Numbered from the stretch's first letter, positions 44,133-53,643 are shown. The stretch: DNA of 64,000 nt from an uncultured Saprospiraceae bacterium (GCA_938015595.1 CALLPI010000010.1:150167-214166); one strand, 5' to 3'. The notes: generated by a model not told the origin, from the sequence alone. A program made the numbers and translations.

Positions 44133-45194
44133 ATGCAGCAACCCTACCGCAAAGGGCGAGGCGCGCAAATCAACACGCCCAATCCCTACCATGCTCAGTA
44201 CCTTGATGAAGCGCCGCAAACACCAGAGGAGTGGAAAGACCTACACACCCAGCATACCGAGTTTATCGTTGTACATCCTAGAACTATGCTCAACAGGGTG
44301 GACAGCCCCGACATCGGCCTGTGCTACTCCATGAATCCTTACCAAGGCTGCGAGCACGGCTGCACCTACTGCTACGCCCGCAATACGCACACGTACTGGG
44401 GCTACAGTGCTGGCGTAGATTTTGAGCAAAAAATCCTGGTTAAAACCCAGGCAGCGCAAGTGCTGGATATAGAACTGGGCAAAAAAACATATCGCCCGCT
44501 ACCTATTATGCTCTCTGGCAATACAGACTGCTACCAGCCAGCGGAGCGCCAGTTTGGCATCACCCGCCAGATACTAGAAGTGCTCTGGAAGCACCGACAT
44601 CCGGTGGGTATCATTACCAAGAATAGCCTTGTACTGCGCGATCTGGACTTGCTCAAGCAAATGGCCGAACATGGCCTTGTGAAGGTATCCATCTCCTTGA
44701 CTACGCTGCAAGAAGAGGTGCGCCAACTCCTGGAACCTCGCGCAGCCTCTGTGAAGAGTCGCCTAGGCGCTATTCAGACCCTAACGAGCCATGGCATACC
44801 CGTAAACGTCATGCTGGCGCCCATCATTCCCGGCCTGACCGATCAAGAACTCCTGCCTATGGCCGAAAAAGCGGCGGCGCTGGGTGCGGCCTCCATTGGT
44901 TACCAGATAGTACGCCTCAACGGCGATGTAGCCGCTATTTTTGAAGACTGGGTGCGCAAAGCCATGCCCGACCGCGCAAAGCGCATCCTCAACCGCATAC
45001 GCGACTGCCACGGTGGGCAACTCCATGACAGCCGCTTTGGCACGCGCATGAGCGGCGAGGGCAACGTAGCTGAGGTCATTGCCCAGCAATTTGCCCTGGC
45101 CAAGCGGCGCTACTTCAAGGGCAAAAGTGTGCCCCCATACAACTTTCAGCTATTTGAACAAAAGAAAAACCCACAAGGCAGGCTGTTTGATTAA
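44133..45194 (+). CDS. PA0069-family radical SAM protein
   Basis: The 353-residue protein carries the radical SAM cluster C-x3-C-x2-C in GCEHGCTYCYARNTH (about residues 71-85) and the family-typical NTDCYQPAER further on. The group resembles spore photoproduct lyase by sequence but has no proven reaction. It is monocistronic with its own promoter. ATG 44133 is used because the upstream TTG lies in the promoter. Confidence 0.88.
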   Translation: MQQPYRKGRGAQINTPNPYHAQYLDEAPQTPEEWKDLHTQHTEFIVVHPRTMLNRVDSPDIGLCYSMNPYQGCEHGCTYCYARNTHTYWGYSAGVDFEQKILVKTQAAQVLDIELGKKTYRPLPIMLSGNTDCYQPAERQFGITRQILEVLWKHRHPVGIITKNSLVLRDLDLLKQMAEHGLVKVSISLTTLQEEVRQLLEPRAASVKSRLGAIQTLTSHGIPVNVMLAPIIPGLTDQELLPMAEKAAALGAASIGYQIVRLNGDVAAIFEDWVRKAMPDRAKRILNRIRDCHGGQLHDSRFGTRMSGEGNVAEVIAQQFALAKRRYFKGKSVPPYNFQLFEQKKNPQGRLFD

Positions 45195-45344
45195 AAAACA
45201 CACACTGCTTCACCCCATCTATAGCACTTACACTACTCCTCAAAAATCTCACAAAAAATTAACTACAAATTAACTTTAATCTAAAGTGAAAAATTTTCCG
45301 GTTTGCTGGCAAGTGCTGTTCTTGTGCCTGTTAATCGGCGACAA

Positions 45345-46343
45345 ATGCTTCCTACACTTACTCACACGCATCATGGCCACTCGGGCCTGTGTGCCGCCCT
45401 GAACGGCAGCCCACTACGCATAGCCTTGCTCTACACAGAATCGAACCTTACCCCCTGGAAGGAAAATGTCAATGAAGAAACCCTGCTATATCTGGCTTCT
45501 AACGCCCCACAAGACGTAATACCAACCATCATCCACTTCGAGGGGTTCGAGCAGAAACTGGCCAGCCAACTACGCAGTTTCGATGTGGTATTCAACCTTT
45601 GCTATGGCTACCATGAAGCTAGTCAAGTAGAAGTAGCCGAGTGGCTGACCCGGCATGGCATAACCCATACCGCCTCTGCACCGGCAGCTATGCGCAAAGC
45701 GCAGGACAAAGCCTTATTGCCAGCATTTTGCCGCGAATTGGGGCTTCACACACCCGAAATTTTAAAATGCCCAGAAAAACTAAACGACGAGGCGCTCTAT
45801 TTACGAAAGCCGCGCCTGGGCAGTTGTCATAGAAATATTGATATTGAAACTGGTGCCTGGTTCAAGGCGCGTTATACCCTGCGCGAACCTGACTTCCTGG
45901 TACAGCCTTATATACAGGGCAGGGAGTTTTCGGTGGGCGTAATCTCCAATCAGGAAGGCACCGATTTTGAATGCCTTCCGCCTGTAGAGATTTTCCCAGA
46001 GGATGGCAACGTGATTTACACTGCTGGAAAAGCCTTTGGTAAAACCAACCGCTGCTTCTCGCCTGAATTGCCCGGCTGCGTAGAAGCAGAATTGTACCGA
46101 GCAGCACGATTGCTGCACAAGCACCTAGGCTTGAGCGGTATGAGCCGTACCGACTTTCGCTGCGACACCAACGGCAAGGTATATGTACTGGATGTGAATG
46201 CACTGCCCAACCTCGACCCTGTGCGGTCTCTTATGCCTGCCATCTGCGAGCACGCTGGCATCTCTATAACAGAACTGATGCGACGCACGCTAGCGCAGAC
46301 GTTGCAACAACAAGCTATGTCACTTACTTCCGCCGTGCCGTAA
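45345..46343 (+). CDS. D-alanine--D-alanine ligase-like ATP-grasp protein
   Basis: The 332-residue protein has the order of D-Ala-D-Ala ligases: an N-terminal domain with a FNLCYGYHEASQ stretch, a central ATP-binding domain (LRKPRLGSCHRNIDIE, FLVQPYIQGREFSVGV) and a C-terminal metal/ATP site (YVLDVNALPNLDPVRSLMP). The metal-binding segment is close to the ENxxPG motif but reads DVNALPNL, so the substrate may differ from D-alanine. It is not next to mur/fts genes, which also argues against the main Ddl. ATG 45345 is chosen over TTG 45303. Confidence 0.8.
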   Translation: MLPTLTHTHHGHSGLCAALNGSPLRIALLYTESNLTPWKENVNEETLLYLASNAPQDVIPTIIHFEGFEQKLASQLRSFDVVFNLCYGYHEASQVEVAEWLTRHGITHTASAPAAMRKAQDKALLPAFCRELGLHTPEILKCPEKLNDEALYLRKPRLGSCHRNIDIETGAWFKARYTLREPDFLVQPYIQGREFSVGVISNQEGTDFECLPPVEIFPEDGNVIYTAGKAFGKTNRCFSPELPGCVEAELYRAARLLHKHLGLSGMSRTDFRCDTNGKVYVLDVNALPNLDPVRSLMPAICEHAGISITELMRRTLAQTLQQQAMSLTSAVP

Positions 46344-46738
46344 ATGTACCATTAGGCTGATGTAGCTTCATCTTGGCGGCCAAAACCTTGCCTCTTTCCC
46401 AGAGAAACTCTGCTTGATAGCCGTTCAGCCCTTTGAGCCGGAAGCAGTGCTCGCCGAGGGGAGTCAGTTCGTACAACGACTGCCCCAGCACGCTGAGCCG
46501 CAGTTTGCCCTGCTGAAAACTTACTTTCATGTGCTTGCCGTTGAGTTCATATACTCCTATTAGTACGGCGACGTAGGCCAAGTCGGCCAATACATTCGGA
46601 GGTAGCTTGACAAAAGTAATGTCCTGATTCCAGGCCATCTTCAGGGCTATACCCAGGCTGGCAGTGCGGCCAGCTACCTGGGCGGGCGATTGAGCCATTG
46701 GGCGGCAGACGGCCAAGCAACAAAAGATTGTGCTTCAT
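46324..46738 (-). pseudogene. orphan serine-hydrolase tail domain, possibly frameshifted
   Basis: A 130-residue minus-strand frame (46324-46716, TTG start) contains a compact beta-barrel-like domain. The run LIGVYELNGKHMKVSFQQGK, LYELTPLGEHCFRLKG and FLWERGKVLAAKMKLHQPNG resembles the lipocalin-like/DUF3471 tail of beta-lactamase-related hydrolases. No catalytic domain precedes it. An ATG at 46738 in the next frame encodes MKHNLLLL; removing one base near 46717 would join it as MKHNLLLLAVCRPMAQ, a possible signal peptide. It is either a small secreted protein with a one-base lesion or a gene remnant. The stop overlaps the end of the ATP-grasp gene. A serine hydrolase with its own tail domain lies next door. 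Confidence 0.4.
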
Positions 46739-46902
46739 AAGAGGCCTTTGGCCAGGCAGGAAAGTTTATTCATGCAGTGGCATTCGTTTGGCGAACGTAA
46801 AAACTCTTGCTCGTCAAACGAATCCAGGAAATATATGTCATGCCTATCTCCCTTTAAATTGCCAGAATTTCGCATCTTCATGCCCTAAAAATAAAATGTC
46901 TG

Positions 46903-48468
46903 ATGAGAAATATCTTGTTATTTGCCCTACTACTAACTGGTATAACTTCCGCGTGGGCACAAAAACAGCGCTCCACCAAACCCTCTCAGGACACTCTCAG
47001 CAGCCGTATAGCCCGACTGGACGCTTACATTGCCCAAGCCCGACAAGACTGGCAGGTGCCTGGCTTGGCGGTAGCCATTGTACGAGCTGACAAGGTACTG
47101 CTTAGTAAGGGCTACGGCGTATTGGAAGCCGGCTCCACCCAACCGGTAAATGAACACACGCTGTTTGCCATTGCTTCCAATACCAAGGCCTTCACGGCTG
47201 CGGCTATAGCTATACTAGTTGATGAAGGTAAGCTCTCTTGGGATGACCCCGTACGCAAGTATCTGCCTTGGCTGCGCCTCAAAGACCCTGTAGCCAATGC
47301 CGACCTACGCGTGCGCGACCTACTGTGCCACCGCAGCGGGCTAGGCACGTTTAGCGGTGACTTGCTCTGGTGGGGTACACCCTACTCTGCCCGCGAAGTA
47401 CTGGAGCGCGCTGCTCACCTCGAACCTGCCGCCCCATTCAGGGCCCGCTACGAGTATTCTAACCTCATGTTCATTGCCTCAGGAGAGGTCGTTCGCGAAG
47501 TGAGCGGCATGAGTTGGCATCAGTTTGTACGAGAGCGCATCTTCACTCCCCTTGGCATGAGCCGCAGCTTGACTAGCATACGCGAACTATCCGCCAAAGG
47601 AAATGCCGCCACCCCGCACAAAACCTTGCCCGACCTACGCAGTAAGCCCATACCCTGGATGAACTGGGACACCATGGGCGCCGCCGGGGGCATCATCTCC
47701 AGCGTGCACGATATGGGCAAGTGGCTCCAAACGCAACTGCAACAGGGGCAGTACGGCCAAGGGCGAGCACTGTTTAGCAAGACTCAAAGCCGCGAGATGT
47801 GGCAGGCACATACGCCTATTCCTGTATCGGAAGGATATGCACGCCGCTTCCCATCCACGCACTTTCGCGCCTATGGCTTAGGCTGGTCCTTGTCAGACTA
47901 CATGGGCTACAAGGTCATAGGGCATGGTGGCGGATACGATGGCATGTATTCTCAGGTAGTAATGATACCAGAAAAAGACCTGGGCGTAGTAGTACTTACC
48001 AACAGCATGACCAGCATTGGTTCAGCTATAACCTACTACATTATGGACGCTTTTGTGGGAGCTCCTGAACGCGACTGGAGCCGAGAAAACCTGCCGGGAT
48101 TCCGCCAGTCGCTGGCGTTGTTTCAGCAGCGCATCCAGGATGCCATCACCCCCATTGTAAGCGGTACGCATCCCAGCCATCCAATGACCGACTATACCGG
48201 CACTTTTACATGCCCTATGTATGGAGAAGCCAAAGTGACACTTGAAAATGATCGCCTGACGCTGTACCTCCTTCCCTACCCCGACCTGGTAGCCGACCTG
48301 GAGCACCTCCACTACGATACTTTTATAGTACGCTGGCGCAAGGAGTTTGCTTGGTTTGGCGAGGGTACTTGCCACTTTGTAGCCAATGCCCGTGGTAGAT
48401 TTACCCGCCTGGAGCTGGACATCCCCAATGATGACCTCTGGTTTCATGAGCTAAAGTTCGCACGATGA
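46903..48468 (+). CDS. serine hydrolase, beta-lactamase (class C)-related
   Basis: The 521-residue secreted protein has a signal peptide ending at AWAQ (about 20). A beta-lactamase/transpeptidase-like domain follows (about 35-390) with the S-x-x-K nucleophile in SNTK (about 92-95), Y-S-N (YEYSNLMF) and GHGGGYDG as the third motif. A C-terminal DUF3471-type domain (about 425-521) closes it. Such proteins are esterases, D-amino peptidases or peptidoglycan hydrolases; true beta-lactamase activity cannot be assumed. It is monocistronic. Confidence 0.9.
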   Translation: MRNILLFALLLTGITSAWAQKQRSTKPSQDTLSSRIARLDAYIAQARQDWQVPGLAVAIVRADKVLLSKGYGVLEAGSTQPVNEHTLFAIASNTKAFTAAAIAILVDEGKLSWDDPVRKYLPWLRLKDPVANADLRVRDLLCHRSGLGTFSGDLLWWGTPYSAREVLERAAHLEPAAPFRARYEYSNLMFIASGEVVREVSGMSWHQFVRERIFTPLGMSRSLTSIRELSAKGNAATPHKTLPDLRSKPIPWMNWDTMGAAGGIISSVHDMGKWLQTQLQQGQYGQGRALFSKTQSREMWQAHTPIPVSEGYARRFPSTHFRAYGLGWSLSDYMGYKVIGHGGGYDGMYSQVVMIPEKDLGVVVLTNSMTSIGSAITYYIMDAFVGAPERDWSRENLPGFRQSLALFQQRIQDAITPIVSGTHPSHPMTDYTGTFTCPMYGEAKVTLENDRLTLYLLPYPDLVADLEHLHYDTFIVRWRKEFAWFGEGTCHFVANARGRFTRLELDIPNDDLWFHELKFAR

Positions 48469-48621
48469 TTTTTGGGTAAAGTGCCTGGACATCTCGCGCC
48501 AGTACATCTTTACACCCCCTCTCTGCGAGGACCGCCACATCCTTCTACTTTTAACCTTGTTTTTTTAGTCTTGTCACAGACAGCCTTCTATTTGCCTTAC
48601 CTCTGCAGAAGATGAATTCCT

Positions 48622-48629
48622 TAATTTCG
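48622..48629 (+). promoter_or_regulatory. possible -7 element of the sugar dehydrogenase gene
   Basis: TAATTTCG differs by one base from TAnnTTTG and lies 26 bases before ATG 48656. Confidence 0.3.
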
Positions 48630-48655
48630 TCATTATTACAATCTTGCTCAACACG

Positions 48656-50749
48656 ATGAAATTTTTTGCCCCTTTCGCTTTCATCTGTGCGCTGGTAGCA
48701 GATACTACCTGTGCCCAACCTGTGCTTCAATTGCAACCTTTTGCCACTGGCTTTACCCGACCAGTAGACATCGCCTCCGCTAGCGACGAACGCCTCTTCA
48801 TTGTAGAACAGCGCGGCATCATACACATACTCAACGGGCAAGGACAGCGCCTACCTACGCCGTTCCTCAACATTCAAAGCAGGGTGAACTCCAGCGGCAA
48901 TGAACGTGGCCTTCTGGGGCTAGCATTCCACCCCAACTATGCCCAGAACGGCTTCTTCTACGTCAATTACACCAACACGCAAGGGCACACGCGTGTCTCT
49001 AGGTTTCAGGTGTCGAGTACTGACCCCAACGTAGCCGACCCCTCCAGCGAACTCGTACTCATAGCAGTTAATCAGCCGTTTAGCAACCACAATGGCGGTG
49101 ACCTCAACTTTGGCCCCGACGGCTACCTATATATTGGACTGGGCGACGGAGGCTCCGGCGGCGACCCCCAGAACCATAGCCAGAACCGGCAGTCACTCCT
49201 AGGTAAGATGCTGCGCATTGACGTCAATAGCGGCAATCCCTACAGCATACCACCTGATAATCCATTCCTTAATGACCCCAACACCCTCAATGAAATATGG
49301 GCGCTTGGCCTGCGCAACCCATGGCGCTTCAGCTTTGACCGCCTCAACGGCGATATGTGGATTGGCGATGTAGGCCAGAACGCCTGGGAGGAAATTGACT
49401 TCCAGCCGGCCTCCAGCCCAGGCGGTGAAAACTACGGCTGGCGATGCTACGAGGGCAATGTGCCTTTCAACACCAATGGCTGCCAAGCAGCTTCAGCATA
49501 TGTCTTCCCTGTGCATGTGTATGCCACCGGCTCGTCCAGTGGCTGCTCGGTCACGGGCGGATTTGTGTACAGAGGCAGTGAATTTCCTGATTTACAGGGG
49601 CACTATCTGTTTGCCGACTACTGCAGTGGGCGCATCTGGTCTTTACACCCCAACGGCACCGGCAGCTGGACGCATCGGCAGCTCATGCAAGGCACGCCTA
49701 ACAGTTATGTTTCCTTCGGCGAGAACCACAACGGAGAGTTATTCCTCGCAGCACTGAGTGGCAACATCTTTAGGGTGCGCGAACTATGCTCGCCCTTCCA
49801 GGTATCGGGCATAGTGGGCGATGAACTTTGCGCTGGCCAAGGCAACGGACGCATCGAACTGAACATTACTAACCCCGGCGCTACGCATACCATTGCCTGG
49901 TCAAATGGCGCCACCACAGCCTCTTTGACCAACCTGCCACCTGGCACATACACTGCCACTGTGACCAATAGCAACACCTGCCAACGCACGGTGCAATTTA
50001 CAGTAGAGGCCGCTCCTGCTTTGCCTACACCAGAGCTACCGGCCGATATACTGCAGACACTGTGCGCAGACGATACTATTGCTATCGCCGTGACGCAAAC
50101 GCCGGTAGGGTTAGGCCACCAGTGGTTCAGAAATGGCCAACCCATTCAAGGCGCAACACAAAGCCAGCTATTGATTACAGAACCGGGCACTTATCAAGTG
50201 GCTTTTACCTCTGCCGCGGGCTGCCTATCTAATCTTTCTGATAGCTTCAACGTCGTTCTGCCATCTGTGCCAGCGTTGCCGCCAATTCTCATAGATGACA
50301 ACCAACTGAGTGTGCCTGCCAATTATGCCTCTTATCAGTGGTACTTCAATGGCACACCCATTACTGGGGCTACCAGCCATACTTACACAGTGACCCAATC
50401 GGGCACATACTGGGTAGTAGCTACTACGCCAGAGGGATGCGAATACACCTCGGCACCGGCGGTAGTTACGGTATCCAATATCCTAGAAAAGTGGGGCATC
50501 CGGCAGTTCAGAGTATTCCCCAACCCCATTGACCAGTGGTTGCTGATAGACCTCCAAATAAGCACACCCCAGTGGCTCCAGTTTCGCCTGCAAGATGTCA
50601 CCGGGCGCATCTGCTGGCAAAGCCGCGAGCGCGTACAAGACGCCTGGCAAAGCCGAGTGGACATGAGCAAATTGCCAGCAGGGGTATATTCGCTAGTAAT
50701 GCAGCGAGGCAAGGAAGTGGTAGGCACGTGGAAGGTAATTAAGCGCTAG
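48656..50749 (+). CDS. T9SS-secreted PQQ-dependent sugar dehydrogenase-like protein
   Basis: The 697-residue protein has a signal peptide ending TTCAQ (about 21). A glucose/sorbosone dehydrogenase six-bladed propeller follows (about 22-380; FIVEQRG, GLLGLAFHPNY, HNGGDLNFGPDGYLYIGLGDGG, GLRNPWRFSFD). One SprB-type repeat follows (about 395-450), then two Ig-like domains (about 455-615). A T9SS sorting domain (about 620-697) has FRVFPNPIDQW and ends in GTWKVIKR. The catalytic part probably oxidises sugars with PQQ on the outside of the cell. ATG 48656 gives the best signal peptide; TTG 48644 is the alternative. Confidence 0.9.
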   Translation: MKFFAPFAFICALVADTTCAQPVLQLQPFATGFTRPVDIASASDERLFIVEQRGIIHILNGQGQRLPTPFLNIQSRVNSSGNERGLLGLAFHPNYAQNGFFYVNYTNTQGHTRVSRFQVSSTDPNVADPSSELVLIAVNQPFSNHNGGDLNFGPDGYLYIGLGDGGSGGDPQNHSQNRQSLLGKMLRIDVNSGNPYSIPPDNPFLNDPNTLNEIWALGLRNPWRFSFDRLNGDMWIGDVGQNAWEEIDFQPASSPGGENYGWRCYEGNVPFNTNGCQAASAYVFPVHVYATGSSSGCSVTGGFVYRGSEFPDLQGHYLFADYCSGRIWSLHPNGTGSWTHRQLMQGTPNSYVSFGENHNGELFLAALSGNIFRVRELCSPFQVSGIVGDELCAGQGNGRIELNITNPGATHTIAWSNGATTASLTNLPPGTYTATVTNSNTCQRTVQFTVEAAPALPTPELPADILQTLCADDTIAIAVTQTPVGLGHQWFRNGQPIQGATQSQLLITEPGTYQVAFTSAAGCLSNLSDSFNVVLPSVPALPPILIDDNQLSVPANYASYQWYFNGTPITGATSHTYTVTQSGTYWVVATTPEGCEYTSAPAVVTVSNILEKWGIRQFRVFPNPIDQWLLIDLQISTPQWLQFRLQDVTGRICWQSRERVQDAWQSRVDMSKLPAGVYSLVMQRGKEVVGTWKVIKR

Positions 50750-50807
50750 AATCTACGCATGGTTCTTGTAAGAAGCTCGGCATGAAAACTACTTTTCAGC
50801 CCCTTAC

Positions 50808-50828
50808 GCGAATATCTTTCGCTTTTTT
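50808..50828 (+). terminator. possible weak terminator after the sugar dehydrogenase gene
   Basis: GCGAA and TTCGC form a five-base stem with a five-base loop followed directly by six T, about 60 bases after the stop. The short stem makes this tentative. Confidence 0.35.
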
Positions 50829-50939
50829 CAGCGCTATTTTACCTCAACCATTTGGCAGTTCAACAAAAAATGCACAAATTGCATGTCAAAAGAGCAGGAT
50901 AGGTCTTTTGACCCGAAATCAGGCATCAGCCAAATCATT

Positions 50940-51647
50940 ATGAAACACCTCGTGAGCATATTTCTCGCGCTGGCTATGCTGACGGCCTGCGAATACGCCC
51001 CAACTGTACAATTGGAGCAGTACGAAGTGCATGGCATTGATGTGTCGCACTATCAGTCTCGTATAGACTGGCAGGCCGTAGAGGCTATACCTATCCAATT
51101 TGTCTTTGTAAAGGCCACAGAAGGCACCACCTATGCAGATTCGCTTTTTGCCATCAACTGGACAGCACTGGCAAAGACGAGTATTCGGAGGGGTGCTTAT
51201 CATTTTTTTCGACCGGAAGCGCCACCTGGCGAGCAGGCGCGCCATTTTGCTCGTACAGTACGCCTCAAAAGCGGTGATCTACCTCCTGTACTCGACCTCG
51301 AACTCATCGGTAGCCTTTCCAAGTCAGAATTGCTGCATCGCACTCGAATCTGGCTCGATATTGTAGAAAATCATTATGGTGTCAAGCCCATCATATACAC
51401 TAATGTATATTTTTACAACCGCCACTTGGCCGGTCATCTGGAAGGCTACCCGCTCTGGATTGCCCGCTACCACCACAAAGAACCCACACTAGCCTGTGGT
51501 TCGCGATGGCACTTCTGGCAGTATGGCAAGCACGGCCGGCTGCCCGGTATCAAAGGATATGTGGACTTCAACGTATTCAACGGGTCGCTGGCTGCACTAG
51601 ACTCTATGCGTATCTCCCAAAGCGAAGAGCTAAGCTCCCTCAAGTAA
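50940..51647 (+). CDS. GH25-family muramidase lipoprotein
   Basis: The 235-residue protein starts with a lipoprotein signal (lipobox LTAC, Cys17). The rest is a glycoside hydrolase family 25 domain: GIDVSHYQSRIDW (first catalytic-site strand), VFVKATEGTTYAD, RRGAYHFFRP, VLDLEL with the catalytic acid pair, and the closing DFNVFNG. It should cut the glycan strands of peptidoglycan as a lysozyme tethered in the envelope. No phage genes are near, so it is more likely cellular. ATG 50940 gives the lipoprotein signal; the earlier ATG at 50883 does not. Confidence 0.9.
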   Translation: MKHLVSIFLALAMLTACEYAPTVQLEQYEVHGIDVSHYQSRIDWQAVEAIPIQFVFVKATEGTTYADSLFAINWTALAKTSIRRGAYHFFRPEAPPGEQARHFARTVRLKSGDLPPVLDLELIGSLSKSELLHRTRIWLDIVENHYGVKPIIYTNVYFYNRHLAGHLEGYPLWIARYHHKEPTLACGSRWHFWQYGKHGRLPGIKGYVDFNVFNGSLAALDSMRISQSEELSSLK

Positions 51648-51676
51648 TTTGACATGAAAAAATATTTACGCTAAAA

Positions 51677-51707
51677 TTTGCAGCGTAAATAAAAAACCGT
51701 ATCTTTG
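51677..51707 (+). promoter_or_regulatory. full promoter of tRNA-Glu
   Basis: TTTG (51677-51680), a 19-base spacer and TATCTTTG (51700-51707) match the Bacteroidota -33/-7 consensus exactly. It lies 40 bases before the tRNA. Confidence 0.75.
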
Positions 51708-51746
51708 CCCCGCTTTTGCAAAAAACTTAGAGAAGCTAAATGCAAA

Positions 51747-51818
51747 GGCCCGTTCGTCTAGGGGTTAGGACGCATCCCTTTCACGGATGAAACACGGGTT
51801 CGATTCCCGTACGGGCTA
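51747..51818 (+). tRNA. tRNA-Glu (UUC)
   Basis: The 72-base cloverleaf has acceptor GGCCCGT/ACGGGCT, D arm GTCT...GGAC, anticodon loop CTTTCAC (anticodon TTC at 51780-51782), and T arm ACGGG TTCGATT CCCGT. The discriminator is A at 51818, and CCA is not encoded (CTA follows). It has its own promoter and terminator, so it is a single-gene unit. Confidence 0.97.
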
Positions 51819-51827
51819 CTAAAAGAT

Positions 51828-51864
51828 CCATCTACACTATCGTGAAGATGGGTTTTTATTTTTT
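51828..51864 (+). terminator. intrinsic terminator of tRNA-Glu
   Basis: CCATCT/AGATGG extended by CAC/GTG across an A-A mismatch forms a stem around TATC, followed by TTTTTATTTTTT. It touches the stop of the convergent ABC gene. Confidence 0.75.
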
Positions 51865-52573
51865 ATACAGCAGCCATAGAAATCACTTGCTTATTTAAGG
51901 CATCCGCTTCTACCAGGCCATCGCGCAGACGCACGATGCGGTGCGCGTGCTGGGCAATGTCGGCTTCGTGGGTCACCAGGATGATAGTATTGCCTGCACG
52001 ATGAATACTTTCGAGAATCCCCATAATCTCGTAGGAGGTCTTGGTGTCCAAGTTGCCGGTGGGTTCATCGGCCAGGATGATCGAGGGATGGTTGACCAAA
52101 GCCCTGGCGATAGCCACACGCTGACGCTGGCCACCGGAAAGTTCATTGGGTTTGTGGTGCATACGGTCTTGTAGGCCCACAGCGGCTAGCACCTCTTCTG
52201 CGCGCTGGATGCGCTTTTGGCGCGACAAGCCGGCATACACCAGCGGCAATGCTACGTTTTCGAGAGCCGACAAGCGGGGGAGCAGGTTGAAAGTTTGGAA
52301 CACAAAGCCGATTTCCTTGTTGCGCACCTCGGCCAGCTCACTGTCGCTCATGCTGCTCACGTCGGTTCCGTTAAGCAAGTACTGTCCGGAGGTCGGGGTA
52401 TCCAGGCAGCCCAGCAAGTTCATCAAGGTGGACTTGCCCGAGCCGGATGGCCCCATGAGCGCTACATATTCATTTTTTTGAATGTCAAGACTCACAGACT
52501 GCAAGGCATTCACTTGAGTGGCGCCCATGATGTAGGTTTTTTTGAGGTCTCGGATGGAAATTACCACACTCAT
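51863..52573 (-). CDS. ABC transporter ATP-binding protein, LolD/MacB type
   Basis: The 236-residue ATPase has Walker [11 protein letters not shown]-loop [10 protein letters not shown], signature [15 protein letters not shown], Walker [13 protein letters not shown] and the H-loop [20 protein letters not shown] and the short length place it with the LolD/MacB/FtsE group that powers lipoprotein release or macrolide/peptide export through a FtsX-type permease. No permease is adjacent. It starts 17 bases after gatC. The ATG at 52573 is preferred to a start at 52600 within gatC. Confidence 0.9.
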   Translation of the reverse strand: MSVVISIRDLKKTYIMGATQVNALQSVSLDIQKNEYVALMGPSGSGKSTLMNLLGCLDTPTSGQYLLNGTDVSSMSDSELAEVRNKEIGFVFQTFNLLPRLSALENVALPLVYAGLSRQKRIQRAEEVLAAVGLQDRMHHKPNELSGGQRQRVAIARALVNHPSIILADEPTGNLDTKTSYEIMGILESIHRAGNTIILVTHEADIAQHAHRIVRLRDGLVEADALNKQVISMAAV

Positions 52574-52589
52574 ATCAGCAGGCAGCATT

Positions 52590-52880
52590 TTAAAGGTCAA
52601 TTACTTTGGGCACTTTGAAACAATTGTCAGCAGCTCTGGGCGCGTCGCGCAGAGCTTGCTCGGGCGTGGCCTGCGGGCCAACAACGTCATTGCGCAGCGG
52701 CGTACTTGCGGCATTGACATAAGCCAACGGCGCCACGTCGGTAGTGTCCAGACTGTTCATTTGCTCTACCAACTCAAGGATGTGGTTGAGGTCATGCAGC
52801 AACTCTTGGCGCTCTGCGTCGTCCAGCTCCAGCCGGGTCAACTGTTCAAGCCGAAAGATAAGGGCTTCATCAATCTGCAT
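52590..52880 (-). CDS. gatC: Asp-tRNA(Asn)/Glu-tRNA(Gln) amidotransferase subunit C
   Basis: The 96-residue protein shows the GatC pattern [36 protein letters not shown], then DVAPLA, LRNDVV and a C-terminal FKVPKVI. It stabilises the GatA-GatB complex that amidates Glu-tRNA(Gln). GatA and GatB are not adjacent. ATG 52880 is preferred over TTG 52886. Confidence 0.92.
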   Translation of the reverse strand: MQIDEALIFRLEQLTRLELDDAERQELLHDLNHILELVEQMNSLDTTDVAPLAYVNAASTPLRNDVVGPQATPEQALRDAPRAADNCFKVPKVIDL

Positions 52881-52943
52881 GAGCAAGTATTAGATGGGTG
52901 GCAATATTTTACCGTCCAAATACCATTTTCTGGCGGAGGGTTG

Positions 52944-52951
52944 TATTTTCG
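52944..52951 (+). promoter_or_regulatory. possible -7 element of the deoxynucleoside kinase operon
   Basis: TATTTTCG differs by one base from TAnnTTTG and lies 44 bases before the ATG at 52996, in the gap divergent from gatC. Confidence 0.3.
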
Positions 52952-52995
52952 CCGCTAAGATACACCTTTTCTTGCTCAAGTAATACTTGTAAGCG

Positions 52996-53643
52996 ATGTC
53001 TACTGAAACACCCGGACACCACCACTTCAAATACATAGCTATAGCCGGCAACATTGGCGCGGGCAAAACTACCCTGTGCACCCAGTTGGGCAAGCACTTC
53101 GGTTGGGAGGTACACTACGAAAGCACCGAAGACAACCCCTACCTCAGCGATTTCTACCATGACATGCACCGCTGGTCGTTCAATCTTCAGATTTTCTTCC
53201 TCAACAGCCGCTATCGCCAGATTCTCAAAATTTTGCAAGGCAATTGCACTGTCATCCAGGACCGCACTATCTACGAAGATGCCTACATATTCGCGCCCAA
53301 CCTCCACGACATGGGGCTGATGTCAACGCGCGACTTCCGCAACTACTTTGAGCTTTTCCAGACCATGTCTTCGCAGGTACAAGCCCCCGACCTGCTCATC
53401 TACCTGCGCGCCAGTATTCCTACCTTGGTGGCTCATATCCAGGCTCGTGGCCGCGATTACGAGGGCAATATGAGCCTGGACTACCTCAAGCGCCTCAACG
53501 AACGCTATGAAAACTGGATTGCTGGCTATAAAGAAGGCAGGCTGCTCATCATCAACGCTGATGAGGTGGACTTTGAAAACAACCCCGAAGACCTGGGCAA
53601 GGTAGTAAACACCGTACATGCTGAACTGCACGGGCTTTTCTAA
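52996..53643 (+). CDS. deoxynucleoside kinase (dNK family)
   Basis: The 215-residue kinase phosphorylates deoxynucleosides for nucleotide salvage. It has the P-loop GNIGAGKTT (about 17-25), the substrate-site ESTEDNPYLSDFY and WSFNLQIFFLNSRY, and the conserved QDRTIYEDAYIFA (DR motif). Deoxyadenosine or deoxyguanosine is the usual substrate in bacteria. It is followed by tyrS after 19 bases, probably as one operon. Confidence 0.92.
   Translation: MSTETPGHHHFKYIAIAGNIGAGKTTLCTQLGKHFGWEVHYESTEDNPYLSDFYHDMHRWSFNLQIFFLNSRYRQILKILQGNCTVIQDRTIYEDAYIFAPNLHDMGLMSTRDFRNYFELFQTMSSQVQAPDLLIYLRASIPTLVAHIQARGRDYEGNMSLDYLKRLNERYENWIAGYKEGRLLIINADEVDFENNPEDLGKVVNTVHAELHGLF

Noticed and set aside
46903..48468. 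Serine hydrolase considered as an antibiotic-resistance beta-lactamase
   Set aside because: SxxK, YSN and HGGG motifs fit the broad beta-lactamase-related esterase/peptidase family; nothing shows true beta-lactam hydrolysis.
50940..51647. GH25 lysozyme considered as a phage endolysin
   Set aside because: It carries a lipoprotein signal and no phage, holin or integrase gene is near.
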